Positions 26,364-35,115 of a DNA stretch of 47,403 bases are shown in pieces (within the stretch, counting starts at the first letter, position 1; every line of letters begins with the position of its first letter). Origin of the DNA: an uncultured Eubacterium sp. (lineage in GTDB: Bacteria > Bacillota > Clostridia > Lachnospirales > Lachnospiraceae); NCBI GenBank assembly GCA_947384955.1, contig CANDJC010000024.1:1-47403 (forward strand). The letters run 5' to 3'. The notes under the pieces were generated by a model that saw nothing but the letters and a program-made list of their open reading frames with translations, was not told where the DNA came from and did no database searches. Position numbers and translations under genes: made by a program.

Positions 26364-26996
26364 TTAGTTCTTCTGTCCTGCAAGAAACGGCTCGGAAAAA
26401 CGGTGATTGAAAAATTCTATTAAAGGACCCATAAAAAACGCGGTGATCAGGGTTCCGATGCCTGGCAGAAGCCCGGACAGCGTGCCGATGATAACGCACA
26501 GCAGGTCGCATGCAATCCGGACGAATTTAAACGGCAGCCTGCGGCTGCGCGAAATTACAATCGGGATGGCGTCATAAACGGATACCCCTAAATTGGAGGT
26601 CATGTACAGAGAAGATGCAAAGCACATGACCAAAACTCCGATAGCCAGAAACAGCACCCGCACTGGAAGGGCCGGGTCTGGTGCACAGTATGTAATCACG
26701 CCTGCGGTAAAATCCACGATATACCCGGTCAGAAACATGTTAACCAGTGTCGCCACACCCAGGCAGTTTCTGGCGATAAACAGGTCTATCAGCAGCAGTA
26801 TGCCGCTTAATACCGTATAGTACACGCCGTAAGATATGCCCGGCTCGAAAAAGCGTCCCCAGACGCCTTGTGCAAAGCACTGGAACGGATCTACGCCAAA
26901 TCTGGAACATTTGAAAAATCCGACCGCAGCCGCGCATAAAATGACACCGGCGGCAGTCATAAACACTCGTTTTTGAAAATTATCCGGCAGCTTCAT
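26364..26996 (-). CDS. YczE/YyaS/YitT-like membrane protein
   Basis: The 210-residue protein has five or six hydrophobic helices (MTAAGVILCAAAVGFF; VYYTVLSGILLLIDLFI; VLFLAIGVLVMCFASSLY; LLCVIIGTLSGLLPGIGTLI). Family-type motifs are GVDPFQCFAQG and SNLGVSVYDAIPIVI. Function of the family is poorly defined; transport is presumed. The ATG is preceded by AGGAAAGG. It lies 65 bases behind the LacI-type gene on the same strand and is probably cotranscribed with it. Confidence 0.75.
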   Translation of the reverse strand: MKLPDNFQKRVFMTAAGVILCAAAVGFFKCSRFGVDPFQCFAQGVWGRFFEPGISYGVYYTVLSGILLLIDLFIARNCLGVATLVNMFLTGYIVDFTAGVITYCAPDPALPVRVLFLAIGVLVMCFASSLYMTSNLGVSVYDAIPIVISRSRRLPFKFVRIACDLLCVIIGTLSGLLPGIGTLITAFFMGPLIEFFNHRFSEPFLAGQKN

Positions 26997-27061
26997 GTTT
27001 TTTCCTTTCCTGTCTGTTTGTTTTGTCAGTAAGATACTGTTTTGGCACTTGCCCGGATGGG

Positions 27062-28063
27062 TCAGGCAGATACAAAGCGGATGGTCGATTCTCTTGCAAT
27101 AATGCGGGACTCCAGCTCATACATGCAGGGCTCTGTCCCGTTGTTTATCTGATCCAGCAGGATTTCCACGGATTTTTTCCCAATCTCATCTAAAGGCTGC
27201 GCCAAAGCTGTGAGCTTGGGGCTGATTTCTTTTGCCAGCAGAGAATTATCAAAACCGGCAATGGCGATATCCTGCGGCACGGCATAGCCTAATTCACGGA
27301 AAGCGGTAATGGCTTCACAGGCGGTAATGTCATCGTTGGCCAGATATGCTTCACTGTGCAGCCCCGATTCTGCTGCGTACTGCTTTACCAGCTTATAGAC
27401 CAGGCTGGCGTTCATGTTCTTCGGAGCCGGACATTCAATTACATCGGTAAGCTGAATCTGGCTGGCAGATAAATACTGCTGGAATCCGGCATATTTCAGG
27501 GCAGAGGTTGATTCTCTGGTGGGGCCGATATATCCTATTTTCTGAAAACCCATGTTCAGAAAGTGGCGGGCAATCTGCTGGCCTCCGCTGTAGTGGGAGA
27601 TATATACACTGCTGAATCCATCCATTCGTTTGGTAATCATTACCGCAGGAACCTGCAGGCGCTGATAGGCGGGCGGGCTCTGCTTTGTGGAGACCGGAAC
27701 GGCAATGATACCGTCCACCTTCCGCTGGCGCAGCTGGGCGAGAATATTTTTTTCTTTGTCCAGGCTGCGGTGGGTGCTGCAGATAATAATACTGTATCCT
27801 TCATAAAATGCCTGGTTTTCGATAGATTCTATAATTTCGCTGAAAAAAGGGTAGGCAATCTCCGGGACCAGCAGGCCTATGATGTTCGTCCTGTTTCCAG
27901 CCAGACTCTGGGCAATGAGATTGGGCTCGTAATCCAGCTCTTTCACCCAGCGGAGCACTTTTTGCCGTGTCTCCGGCCTGACAGAAGGGTGGTTGGAAAG
28001 GACTCTGGAAACGGTAACTCTGGAAACGCCCGCTTTGTCGGCAATATCCTGCATACTGACCAC
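27062..28063 (-). CDS. LacI-family transcriptional regulator
   Basis: The protein has 333 residues from GTG 28063, seven bases after AAAGGAGG. The N-terminal helix-turn-helix and hinge are classic (MQDIADKAGVSRVTVSRVLS, then LAGNRTNIIGLLVPE). A periplasmic-binding-protein-like effector domain follows, with QKIGYIGPTRES, AYLANDDITACEAI and IAIAGFDNSLLAKEISPKLT. It presumably binds a sugar. It has its own strong promoter with an overlapping palindrome and probably controls itself and the YczE-like gene. Confidence 0.92.
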   Translation of the reverse strand: MVSMQDIADKAGVSRVTVSRVLSNHPSVRPETRQKVLRWVKELDYEPNLIAQSLAGNRTNIIGLLVPEIAYPFFSEIIESIENQAFYEGYSIIICSTHRSLDKEKNILAQLRQRKVDGIIAVPVSTKQSPPAYQRLQVPAVMITKRMDGFSSVYISHYSGGQQIARHFLNMGFQKIGYIGPTRESTSALKYAGFQQYLSASQIQLTDVIECPAPKNMNASLVYKLVKQYAAESGLHSEAYLANDDITACEAITAFRELGYAVPQDIAIAGFDNSLLAKEISPKLTALAQPLDEIGKKSVEILLDQINNGTEPCMYELESRIIARESTIRFVSA

Positions 28064-28134
28064 GGCAGTCCCTCCTTTCTTCTTACACAGAATGCTGCGG
28101 TCTGCTATTCATCTTACTGATTTCATCTCTTAAC

Positions 28135-28148
28135 ATAAAATATTTTAT
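28135..28148. promoter_or_regulatory. 14-bp perfect palindrome, candidate LacI-type operator
   Basis: ATAAAATATTTTAT is a perfect inverted repeat covering the -10 and likely start site of the LacI-gene promoter, a good place for autorepression. It lacks the central CG common in LacI-family operators, so it may only be an AT-rich coincidence. Confidence 0.35.
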
Positions 28149-28170
28149 TCCAGACACTTATGATTGTCAA
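28142..28170 (-). promoter_or_regulatory. Sigma-A-type promoter of the LacI-family gene
   Basis: On the minus strand: TTGACA (28165-28170), a 17-base spacer, then TAAAAT (28142-28147). The leader to the GTG start is about 70 bases. Confidence 0.75.
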
Positions 28171-28175
28171 GAATG

Positions 28176-28205
28176 AAAAGAGCCGCCCTTATGGGAGGCT
28201 CTTTT
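28176..28205 (-). terminator. Intrinsic terminator downstream of the EIIA remnant
   Basis: AAAAGAGCC.CCC (28176-28188) pairs with GGG.GGCTCTTTT (28193-28205) with one mismatch and a TTAT loop. T runs flank both sides, so it could act in both directions. It lies just past the stop of the EIIA fragment. Confidence 0.7.
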
Positions 28206-28214
28206 GACGTTTTG

Positions 28215-28490
28215 TTATGCTTTCAGGAGCATCAGCTGGTCGCCGGGCATAAGACTGCCAGAGGCGGATGTTTCCACGGATGTCAGATCATCAGAATTCG
28301 TAACGATTACCATGATGGTTGCAGGGTGGCCTGCTGCCTTGATTTTTTCAAGATCCATGGTCAGCAGAAGGTCTCCTTTTTTTACCGCCTGTCCTTCTTT
28401 CACATGGCTGGTAAAGCCGTCGCCATTCATGGAAACGGTATCTATGCCTGCGTGAATAAGCAGTTCTACGCCGGCTGCCTCAATGCCTAT
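28215..28490 (-). pseudogene. Truncated EIIA-Glc-like PTS domain remnant
   Basis: The minus frame encodes about 92 residues matching the C-terminal half of EIIA-Glc (Crr) domains: GVELLIHAGIDTV with one conserved His, then NGDGFTSHVKEGQAVKKGDL, MDLEKIKAAG and VIVTNSDD. The N-terminal half, including the other active-site His region, is absent; upstream of 28490 the frame simply runs antisense to the HAD gene. No ribosome binding site precedes the possible ATG at 28505. Loss by recombination or deletion when the HAD gene was joined here is likely. A downstream terminator survives. Confidence 0.75.
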
Positions 28491-28503
28491 CGTGGAGGAA
28501 AGC

Positions 28504-29334
28504 ATGGAACAGAAATTAATTTTTTTAGATATTGACGGTACGCTGACGGAACCGGGGAAAAATGTCCCGCCCGCATCTGCAGTGGATGCGGTTACGCGGG
28601 CAAGGGAAAAGGGCCACAAAGTGGTATTATGCTCCGGAAGGAATTACGGGATGCTCTTTCCTGTAATGAAGTATGGCTTTGACGGGCTGGCTGCCAGTGC
28701 CGGAGGCTATATCGAGTATAACGGCCAGGTGGTTTATGACTGTCCGATGAACCCGGAGCAGCAGGCCAGGGTATTAGATATTTTTAAAGAAAGCGGCATT
28801 TACCGTACCATAGGAGGCAGAAATCATAGTTATACGGACGAGGGCTTTAAGGAATTTCTGGCAGAAAATATGCAGTCGAAGGCCAACAGCGAACTGCTGC
28901 GGTGGCGCGTTCAGATTGAAAAGGAACTGGGCATTCATCCGATGTCTGAATATGACGGCGAGCCTATTTATGGAATGGCATTTATGAGCCGCGGGGCAGA
29001 GAGGCTGAAAAAACCGATGCAGCTGCTGCAGGAGGAGTTTAATTTCTGTATACAGGATGAGGATGCCTGCGGCATCGTAAACGGAGAGCTGTCAAGCAAG
29101 GCTTTTGATAAAGGAAAGGCGGTGGAAAGACTGTGCGATTTTCTGGGGATTTCCAAAGAGGATACGATTGCTTTTGGAGACAGCATGAACGACATGGAGA
29201 TGCTTGAGGCTGCGGGGACGGGGGTATGCATGGCTGGCGGCAGCCCTTCCCTGATGCGGACTGCCGACATGGTATGCCCGCCGGTAACGGAGGACGGACT
29301 GTACAGCGCTTTCGAAAAACTAAAATTGCTATAA
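28504..29334 (+). CDS. Cof-type HAD-superfamily phosphatase
   Basis: The protein has 276 residues. Motif I is FLDIDGTL (nucleophile Asp9, Asp11), motif II VVLCSGRN, motif III the lysine in KGKAVERL, and motif IV AFGDSMNDMEML. A C2B-type cap lies between about 85 and 195. Such enzymes dephosphorylate sugar phosphates, FMN or similar small molecules; the substrate cannot be read here. The start ATG 28504 is preceded by GGAGGAAAG, which lies at the broken edge of the EIIA remnant. No separate promoter is evident. Confidence 0.9.
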   Translation: MEQKLIFLDIDGTLTEPGKNVPPASAVDAVTRAREKGHKVVLCSGRNYGMLFPVMKYGFDGLAASAGGYIEYNGQVVYDCPMNPEQQARVLDIFKESGIYRTIGGRNHSYTDEGFKEFLAENMQSKANSELLRWRVQIEKELGIHPMSEYDGEPIYGMAFMSRGAERLKKPMQLLQEEFNFCIQDEDACGIVNGELSSKAFDKGKAVERLCDFLGISKEDTIAFGDSMNDMEMLEAAGTGVCMAGGSPSLMRTADMVCPPVTEDGLYSAFEKLKLL

Positions 29335-29362
29335 GATAGTTTTCTAAAACGGAGCGGGATGT

Positions 29363-29388
29363 AAAAGGGCAGGAACGATTTCCTGCCC
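29363..29388 (-). terminator. Intrinsic terminator of mscL
   Basis: GGGCAGGAA (29367-29375) pairs with TTCCTGCCC (29380-29388) around a four-base loop. On the minus strand the hairpin is followed by TTTT (29363-29366), four bases past the mscL stop. There is no T run on the + side. Confidence 0.8.
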
Positions 29389-29391
29389 ATA

Positions 29392-29928
29392 TCAGACGTT
29401 TTGCGTGTCTGCTTCGCCGCTGTCCGTAGTTTTGCTGTCCGTAGTTTCATTACCTGTAATTTCACTGTCCGTAATTTCACTATCCGCAGTATTCAGTTCA
29501 GACGTGCAGTGTCCGCACCGCACAGCCCCGTATGGAATCTCCATCAGGCAGTAAGGGCAGGTCTTAACCGCGGGCTCGCTGGGCGGTTCTTCTTTTTCCT
29601 GTTCTAAATGTGCCAGCTTCGCAGCTTTGGCCTGCAGCGCATTCAGTCCTTTCAGCATCAGAAAAATAATCAGCGCCATCAGAAGGAAATTTACAACCGC
29701 GGTTATAAATTTTCCATAATTCAGGGTTACTTCTCCTAAGATATTTACGGACAGCTGGTCAAAATTCATGCCGCCGAATAGTCCAAGGACCGGGGATATG
29801 ATATCTTCGGTCAGGGATGTGACGATACTGGAAAACGCCCCGCCGATTAAAACGCCGACTGCCATATCCATAACGTTTCCGCGGGAAATAAAGTCTTTGA
29901 ATTCGCTGATAAAACCTTTTGCTTTCAT
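29392..29928 (-). CDS. mscL: Large-conductance mechanosensitive channel with zinc-ribbon tail
   Basis: The protein has 178 residues, longer than typical MscL (about 130-150). The core is canonical: FKDFISRGNVMDMAVGVLIG, AFSSIVTSLTEDIISPVLGL (TM1), and TM2 at about 72-95 (FITAVVNFLLMALIIFLML). It forms a homopentameric channel that opens under osmotic downshock. The unusual part is the C-terminus: four cysteines (124, 127, 138, 141; CPYC and CGHC) make a zinc ribbon, followed by an acidic Thr/Ser tail with DSEIT/DSKTT repeats. AAAGGGA precedes the ATG. Confidence 0.93.
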   Translation of the reverse strand: MKAKGFISEFKDFISRGNVMDMAVGVLIGGAFSSIVTSLTEDIISPVLGLFGGMNFDQLSVNILGEVTLNYGKFITAVVNFLLMALIIFLMLKGLNALQAKAAKLAHLEQEKEEPPSEPAVKTCPYCLMEIPYGAVRCGHCTSELNTADSEITDSEITGNETTDSKTTDSGEADTQNV

Positions 29929-29982
29929 TGATAAATCCCTTTCTTATGTAGTGTAGAATCTGTATCGTTTTGTATCTTTCAT

Positions 29983-30011
29983 ATAGTAATTGATTTTTTG
30001 CTTTTTGTCTA
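29983..30011 (-). promoter_or_regulatory. Candidate promoter of mscL
   Basis: On the minus strand: TAGACA (30006-30011), a 17-base spacer, then TACTAT (29983-29988), about 55 bases ahead of the start codon. Confidence 0.5.
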
Positions 30012-30064
30012 CTCTTAAATTTTATGACATTTGCCGTGCCAGGCAGATGTCTTTTCTATTTCTC

Positions 30065-30093
30065 TTGTGCAAACGTCCCGAATGCAGTATAAT
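30065..30093 (+). promoter_or_regulatory. Promoter of the hybrid histidine kinase gene
   Basis: TTGTGC (30065-30070), a 17-base spacer, then TATAAT (30088-30093). Predicted leader about 55 bases. It probably drives the signalling operon 30156-36100. Confidence 0.7.
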
Positions 30094-30155
30094 CGGATAT
30101 TATAATATGTATCTGAATTTCCAAAAGAAATCTAAAAGCGCAGGGAGGAGCATTC

Positions 30156-33100
30156 ATGTACCATTGCAGGATACAGTTTTATTTCACAGGCGAACCGTGC
30201 CGTGCATTTGATATGATAAAGGAAATAACCCCGTACACAAACTTTACACATGAATATACATGGAGTAAACAGATGAATCCGGATGCCGCGGCCGCAGCGG
30301 ATGTGATACTGTCAAACCTGGAAGGAGTCCGTGCCGATGAAGCTGTGCGGGCGCTTTTAGGAGCAAAGCGCGCGGAAACGCAGCTGATTCTGCTGCTGGA
30401 TAAAAGCCAGATGGACAGCATTACGGATTCTTTTTGTGAAATCAAAGATATGTGGACAGTTCCGGTGACAGACGCCGAAATCCGCTTCCGCTATGAGCGG
30501 TGGCGTCAGGATTATAAAATGAGCAAAGACCTCTGGCAGGCGGAGCATTTTTTGGAAACAACGATTAATCATGTGCCGAACCTGGTCTGGTATAAGGATA
30601 AAAACGGCATTCACGAAAAAGTAAATAACAGCTTCTGCCAGACAGTCGGGAAAACAAGACAGCAGGCAGAGGGACGCGGGCACGCTTATATCTGGGATGT
30701 GGAACATGATGATCCGGCATGCATCGAATCCGAAAATGAAGTAATGAATCACCGCAGGACATTCGTTTCGGAAGAACTGGTGCAGACCGGGGCAGGCACG
30801 CGCACGCTGATGACCTACAAGTCTCCGCTTTACGATTTGGACGGCAGCGTGATGGGAACGGTCGGCGTTGCCATTGACGTCACGCAGGAACGGGTGTATG
30901 AACAGGAGATTGTGCAGAAAAATGAGACACTGGAGAAAATTTTTACGACCATTGACTGCGGTGTCATCCGGCATACGTCAGACGGCAGCCGCGTGCTGAG
31001 CATTAATCGGGCTGCGCTTAAGATACTAGGGTACGAGTCCCAGGAGGAAATGGAAGCGGACGGGTTTCAGACGGTTGCGGGCTCGATTCTGGAGGAAGAC
31101 AGGGCGCGGTTTACAGAATGCATCAAAAAGCTGGAGAAGGAAGGAGACAGCGTCAGCACAGAATACCGCGTCAGACATAAAAACGGAGAAATTCTGCATA
31201 TTATGGGAAATGTAAAGCTGCTTATGGAAAACGGAGAGCTGTTTTACCAGCGGTTTTTACTGGACTGTACGGCTCAAAAGCTCCAGGAAAAGAAAAGGGA
31301 GAAGCGCCAGGCAGAACTGGCGCATGCACTGACTGTTGATTATAATATAGTCTGCTTTTTTAACCTGAATTCGGGAAAAGGAGTTCCGATACGCAGCGAC
31401 GGGTGCGACGGGGGAGCGTTTGCCGTAGATAAGCATGGAAATATCTTTTTTGAACAGAGTATGGAAAAATACATCCAGACAGTTGTTTATGAGGAAGACA
31501 GGGAAAAAATGCGCCAGTTCTGCAATGTGGATGATTTGCGGAAAAATCTGGCTGAGCATGTCGTGCAGCATATCAGCTACCGCGCCGCTGTCGGAGACGA
31601 GGTGCTTTATTATCAGCTCAAAGCGGTGCGGACTGGCAGCTGGAACATGCAGTGCGGGATTGTGATTGGCCTTCGCAGCGTAGACGCGGAAATCCGCAAG
31701 GAGCTGGAGCAGAAAAATCTGCTGGAAACCGCGCTGATGCAGGCGAACCGCGCAAGCAAGGCAAAGAGCGTCTTTTTATCAAATATGTCTCATGATATCC
31801 GTACGCCGATGAATGCGATTGTCGGGTTTACAGCGCTTGCAATTGCACATATCAATCAGCGTGAGCAGGTAGAGGAATATCTGAAAAAGATAATGACCTC
31901 GGGCAATCATCTGCTGAGCCTGATTAACGATGTGCTGGATATGAGCCGCATTGAGAGCGGCAGGATGCATCTGGACGAGAAGCCGTGCAGCCTGCCGGAT
32001 ATCCTGCACGGGCTGCGCAATATTTTACAGGCAGATATTCATGCAAGACAGCTGGATTTATTTATGGATGCGGTGAATATTGTGCATGAGGATATCTGCT
32101 GTGACAAGCTGCGGTTAAACCAGGTGCTTTTGAATCTTTTGGGCAACGCGGTCAAATATACGGGCGCGGGCGGCATGATCAGCATGCGGATTACAGAAAA
32201 ACCGGGAGCCGCTGAAGGAAGAGCGGATTACATATTTACCATCCGGGATACCGGGTTTGGAATGAGCGAGGAATTTGTGGCGCATATTTTTGAACCGTTT
32301 GAGCGGGAAAAAAACAGCACCATCAGCGGAATTCAGGGAACCGGGCTCGGCATGGCTATTACAAAAAACATTGTGGATTTGATGAACGGCACGATTGCGG
32401 TTAAAAGCGAGCTGGGCAGGGGCACGGAAGTGACCGTCTGTTTTTCCTTCCTCCTGCACGACGGGGAAAAGCAGCAGCTGGATATTCCAAAGCTGAAAAA
32501 CTGCCGGGCGCTTGTGGTGGACGATGATTTTAATACATGCGACAGCGTGACCTATATGCTCAGCCAGATAGGGATGCGGGCGGAATGGACGCTTTCGGGA
32601 AAGGAGGCGCTGCTGCGCACGCACCAGGCGGTAACCAGAGGGGATAATTATACGGTTTATGTCATCGACTGGATGCTTCCGGATATGAACGGAATAGAAG
32701 TGACCCGCAGAATCCGCAGGGAAATGGGCGACGAGGTGCCGATTATCCTGCTGACGGCTTATGACTGGAAGGATATCGAGGACGAGGCAAAAGAAGCCGG
32801 TATTTCGGGATTCTGCAGCAAGCCGCTGTTTTTATCCGAGCTGAGGGGATGCCTGCATTCGATTGTAGAGACGGAAATGCGGGAGCCTGCAGGCCGGGAA
32901 GAAGAGCCGCAGACACATCATACCGGGCATATTCTGCTTGCGGAGGATAATGAGATTAATCAGGAAATTGCAGCGGCGATTCTTAAGGACGCGGGATTTA
33001 CGACGGAGATAGCCGGAAATGGGAAGACCGCGGTTGAGATGCTTCGAAATTCTGCCCCGGGGTATTACCAGCTGGTGCTGATGGATGTGCAGATGCCGGT

Positions 33101-33299
33101 CATGGACGGCTATGAGGCGACAAAAGCAATCCGGAACCTGGAAAACAGAGAGCTTGCTTCGATACCGATACTGGCGATGACGGCGAATGCGTTTGAAGAA
33201 GACAGGCAGCAGGCAATCGAGTGCGGAATGAACGGGCATCTGGCAAAGCCGATTGATGTTGAGGTGCTGCTGGATACACTGGACAGGATTCTGTCCTGA
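30156..33299 (+). CDS. Soluble hybrid histidine kinase with PAS domains and two receiver domains
   Basis: The protein has 1047 residues, with GGGAGGAG before the ATG. Order: a receiver-like N-terminal segment (about 1-125) without a clear phospho-Asp; PAS at about 130-245 (NHVPNLVWYKDKNGIHEKVN) and about 255-370; an unassigned region to about 520; HisKA with His546 (FLSNMSHDIRTPMNAIVGF); HATPase (NLLGNAVKYT, DTGFGMS, GTGLGMAI); REC1 with Asp838 (VIDWMLPDMNG); REC2 with Asp977 (LMDVQMPVMDGYEAT). No TM helix is seen, so it senses a cytoplasmic cue. There is no DNA-binding output; signal may pass to the adjacent pair by an unknown route. Confidence 0.9.
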   Translation: MYHCRIQFYFTGEPCRAFDMIKEITPYTNFTHEYTWSKQMNPDAAAAADVILSNLEGVRADEAVRALLGAKRAETQLILLLDKSQMDSITDSFCEIKDMWTVPVTDAEIRFRYERWRQDYKMSKDLWQAEHFLETTINHVPNLVWYKDKNGIHEKVNNSFCQTVGKTRQQAEGRGHAYIWDVEHDDPACIESENEVMNHRRTFVSEELVQTGAGTRTLMTYKSPLYDLDGSVMGTVGVAIDVTQERVYEQEIVQKNETLEKIFTTIDCGVIRHTSDGSRVLSINRAALKILGYESQEEMEADGFQTVAGSILEEDRARFTECIKKLEKEGDSVSTEYRVRHKNGEILHIMGNVKLLMENGELFYQRFLLDCTAQKLQEKKREKRQAELAHALTVDYNIVCFFNLNSGKGVPIRSDGCDGGAFAVDKHGNIFFEQSMEKYIQTVVYEEDREKMRQFCNVDDLRKNLAEHVVQHISYRAAVGDEVLYYQLKAVRTGSWNMQCGIVIGLRSVDAEIRKELEQKNLLETALMQANRASKAKSVFLSNMSHDIRTPMNAIVGFTALAIAHINQREQVEEYLKKIMTSGNHLLSLINDVLDMSRIESGRMHLDEKPCSLPDILHGLRNILQADIHARQLDLFMDAVNIVHEDICCDKLRLNQVLLNLLGNAVKYTGAGGMISMRITEKPGAAEGRADYIFTIRDTGFGMSEEFVAHIFEPFEREKNSTISGIQGTGLGMAITKNIVDLMNGTIAVKSELGRGTEVTVCFSFLLHDGEKQQLDIPKLKNCRALVVDDDFNTCDSVTYMLSQIGMRAEWTLSGKEALLRTHQAVTRGDNYTVYVIDWMLPDMNGIEVTRRIRREMGDEVPIILLTAYDWKDIEDEAKEAGISGFCSKPLFLSELRGCLHSIVETEMREPAGREEEPQTHHTGHILLAEDNEINQEIAAAILKDAGFTTEIAGNGKTAVEMLRNSAPGYYQLVLMDVQMPVMDGYEATKAIRNLENRELASIPILAMTANAFEEDRQQAIECGMNGHLAKPIDVEVLLDTLDRILS

Positions 33300-33324
33300 A
33301 TCTTCAGGAAAGCGTGAACAGGGC

Positions 33325-35115
33325 ATGAAGTACAAAAAAACGCGGAAACGGACACTGAAAGCAAAAATGATGCGCACAGTCATGCTGTGTGCCTTAGCGG
33401 GCATACTGGCGGCAGGAATGGTTTCGTATCTGACCATCCGCATGATACAGGATGACAGCATGCAGGACAATATGAAGCTGTATCTGGACCAGCTGACGGA
33501 AAACACCGACCGGGCATATTTCGATATGCTCAATATCGCGAACCAGATGGGGCCGGACGGTCTGATTGGCAGCGTGACGGACGCCTATCTTATGGCGCAG
33601 GATAATTTTGAGCTGTATGTGGGGCAGAAAACGCTCCGTGAGTAGCTGACAGGGCTTGGATATGTCAATACAAAGCTGATGGGGGCTAATTATTTCGACG
33701 CGCGAAAGGGAGAGGAGCTTATCAGATGCATGACACCCAGAGAGCTCGGCAGGCAGTACATGAGCGTCCCCGCTGTAGCGGAATGCGCGGGAAATACGAT
33801 GCAGGCGGCGCATGAGGATTATCTGGGAATCGGCGCAAGGACTGTATTTTCCGTCAGAAAGAACGCGGTATTTGGAAATGGAAAGAACCTGGATATCTAT
33901 GTCGAAGTAGAAGCCGGCATGGAAGTGCCGGAAGAAATCAACCAGGACAGGCATCCGTATACCGTTATGCAGATGGACCAGGACGGCATTGTGCGTTACA
34001 GTACCAATCCGGTGATTATCTGCGGACAGCAGCTGTCAGCAGAGCTGCCGGAGCGGGGAAGCTACTGTATGACAAAGCAGGAAGGGTATCAGATTATGAT
34101 ATACCGCAGCAGAATCGGATACATGAACGCGGCGGCCCTTCCGGCGGATATCTGCCAGAAGGAAGTGCGCCTGTGGCGGTTTAAGATGTTTGCTGTGATT
34201 GCCGTTTCGTTTCTTGTATTTTCCGTATCGGTGGTGCATTTATACGGGTTTATCTGGCGTCCGCTGCATCTGCTGCGCAGGCAGATGATTCAGGTAGGAG
34301 AAGGCCGGCTGCAGGAAACGCCGCAGGTATACGGCATTGAGGAATTTGATATTCTGATGGAAGAAATCAGCCATATGAAAAAACAGATTGCCAGTCTGAT
34401 ACACAGCATGGTGCAGAAAGAAAAAGACGTGCAGAGAACCGAGTATGAGAAGCTGCTGTATCAGATTAACCCGCATTTTCTGCTCAATACGCTGAATTCC
34501 GTCCAGTGGATGGCAAGGCTGCGCAATCAGAAGGATATCAGCGATTTTGTCCAGAAGCTGAAAATGCTGCTGTCTTATAATCTGGGCAAGGAAGGCAGCG
34601 AGACGACGCTGCGGCTCGAACTGGATATCCTGGATAAATATATTGCCCTGCAGCAGATGCGGTATGACTTTACAGTCGAAATGAATGTGGAAGAAGGAGA
34701 ATACCTGGACCAGCCGATGGTCCGCATGCTCTTGCAGCCGCTTGTGGAAAATGCCATCCGCTACGGGCTCGGAGAAGATGAAAAAATCAGCATACAGGTA
34801 TTTGAAGACCATAAGCGCGGGCAGGCGGTCATTACGATTTCAGACAGCGGAAAAGGGTTAAGCCAGGAAGAAATCGACCAGATTAACGAACCGTTTGACT
34901 ATAAGCCGGACAGCCGAGGGAATGAAAACCGCGGAATCGGGCTGCGGTATGTAAAAGCTGTGCTGGATTCTTTTTATGACGGACAGACCAGCCTGTTTGT
35001 AAACAGCAGAAAAGGAATCGGAACCAAAATTACCATACTGCTTCCGGAAAAAAAGCCGGATATGCAGAATCGAAAAAAGGCGGCGCATACAGATGAAAGT
35101 ATTGATTGTGGATGA
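33325..35115 (+). pseudogene. YesM-like sensor histidine kinase interrupted by in-frame amber codon
   Basis: One frame runs from ATG 33325 to 35115 (596 codons, normal for the family) except for TAG at 33643-33645, codon 107. Residues 17-37 form TM1 and an extracytoplasmic sensor follows. TM2 is near codons 291-313 (MFAVIAVSFLVFSVSVVHLY), then HAMP (WRPLHLLRRQMIQVGEG), His_kinase with His384 (YQINPHFLLNTLNS) and HATPase (LLQPLVENAIRYGL, DSGKGLS, GIGLRYV). The amber falls inside the sensor domain; sense sequence resumes at once in the same frame, and TAG may derive from CAG (Gln). A restart at ATG 33679 would keep the catalytic part but lose TM1. It overlaps the response regulator by 23 bases. 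Confidence 0.8.
33643..33645 (+). other. In-frame TAG inside the sensor kinase gene
   Basis: TAG follows the codons for TLRE and precedes those for LTGLGYV. Both flanks are in the same frame and fit one continuous sensor domain. One C-to-T change from CAG would explain it; a base-call error is also possible. Confidence 0.8.

Noticed and set aside
33643-33645. TAG read as pyrrolysine
   Set aside because: Pyrrolysine is confined to a few methylamine-type proteins; nothing here supports a decoding system.
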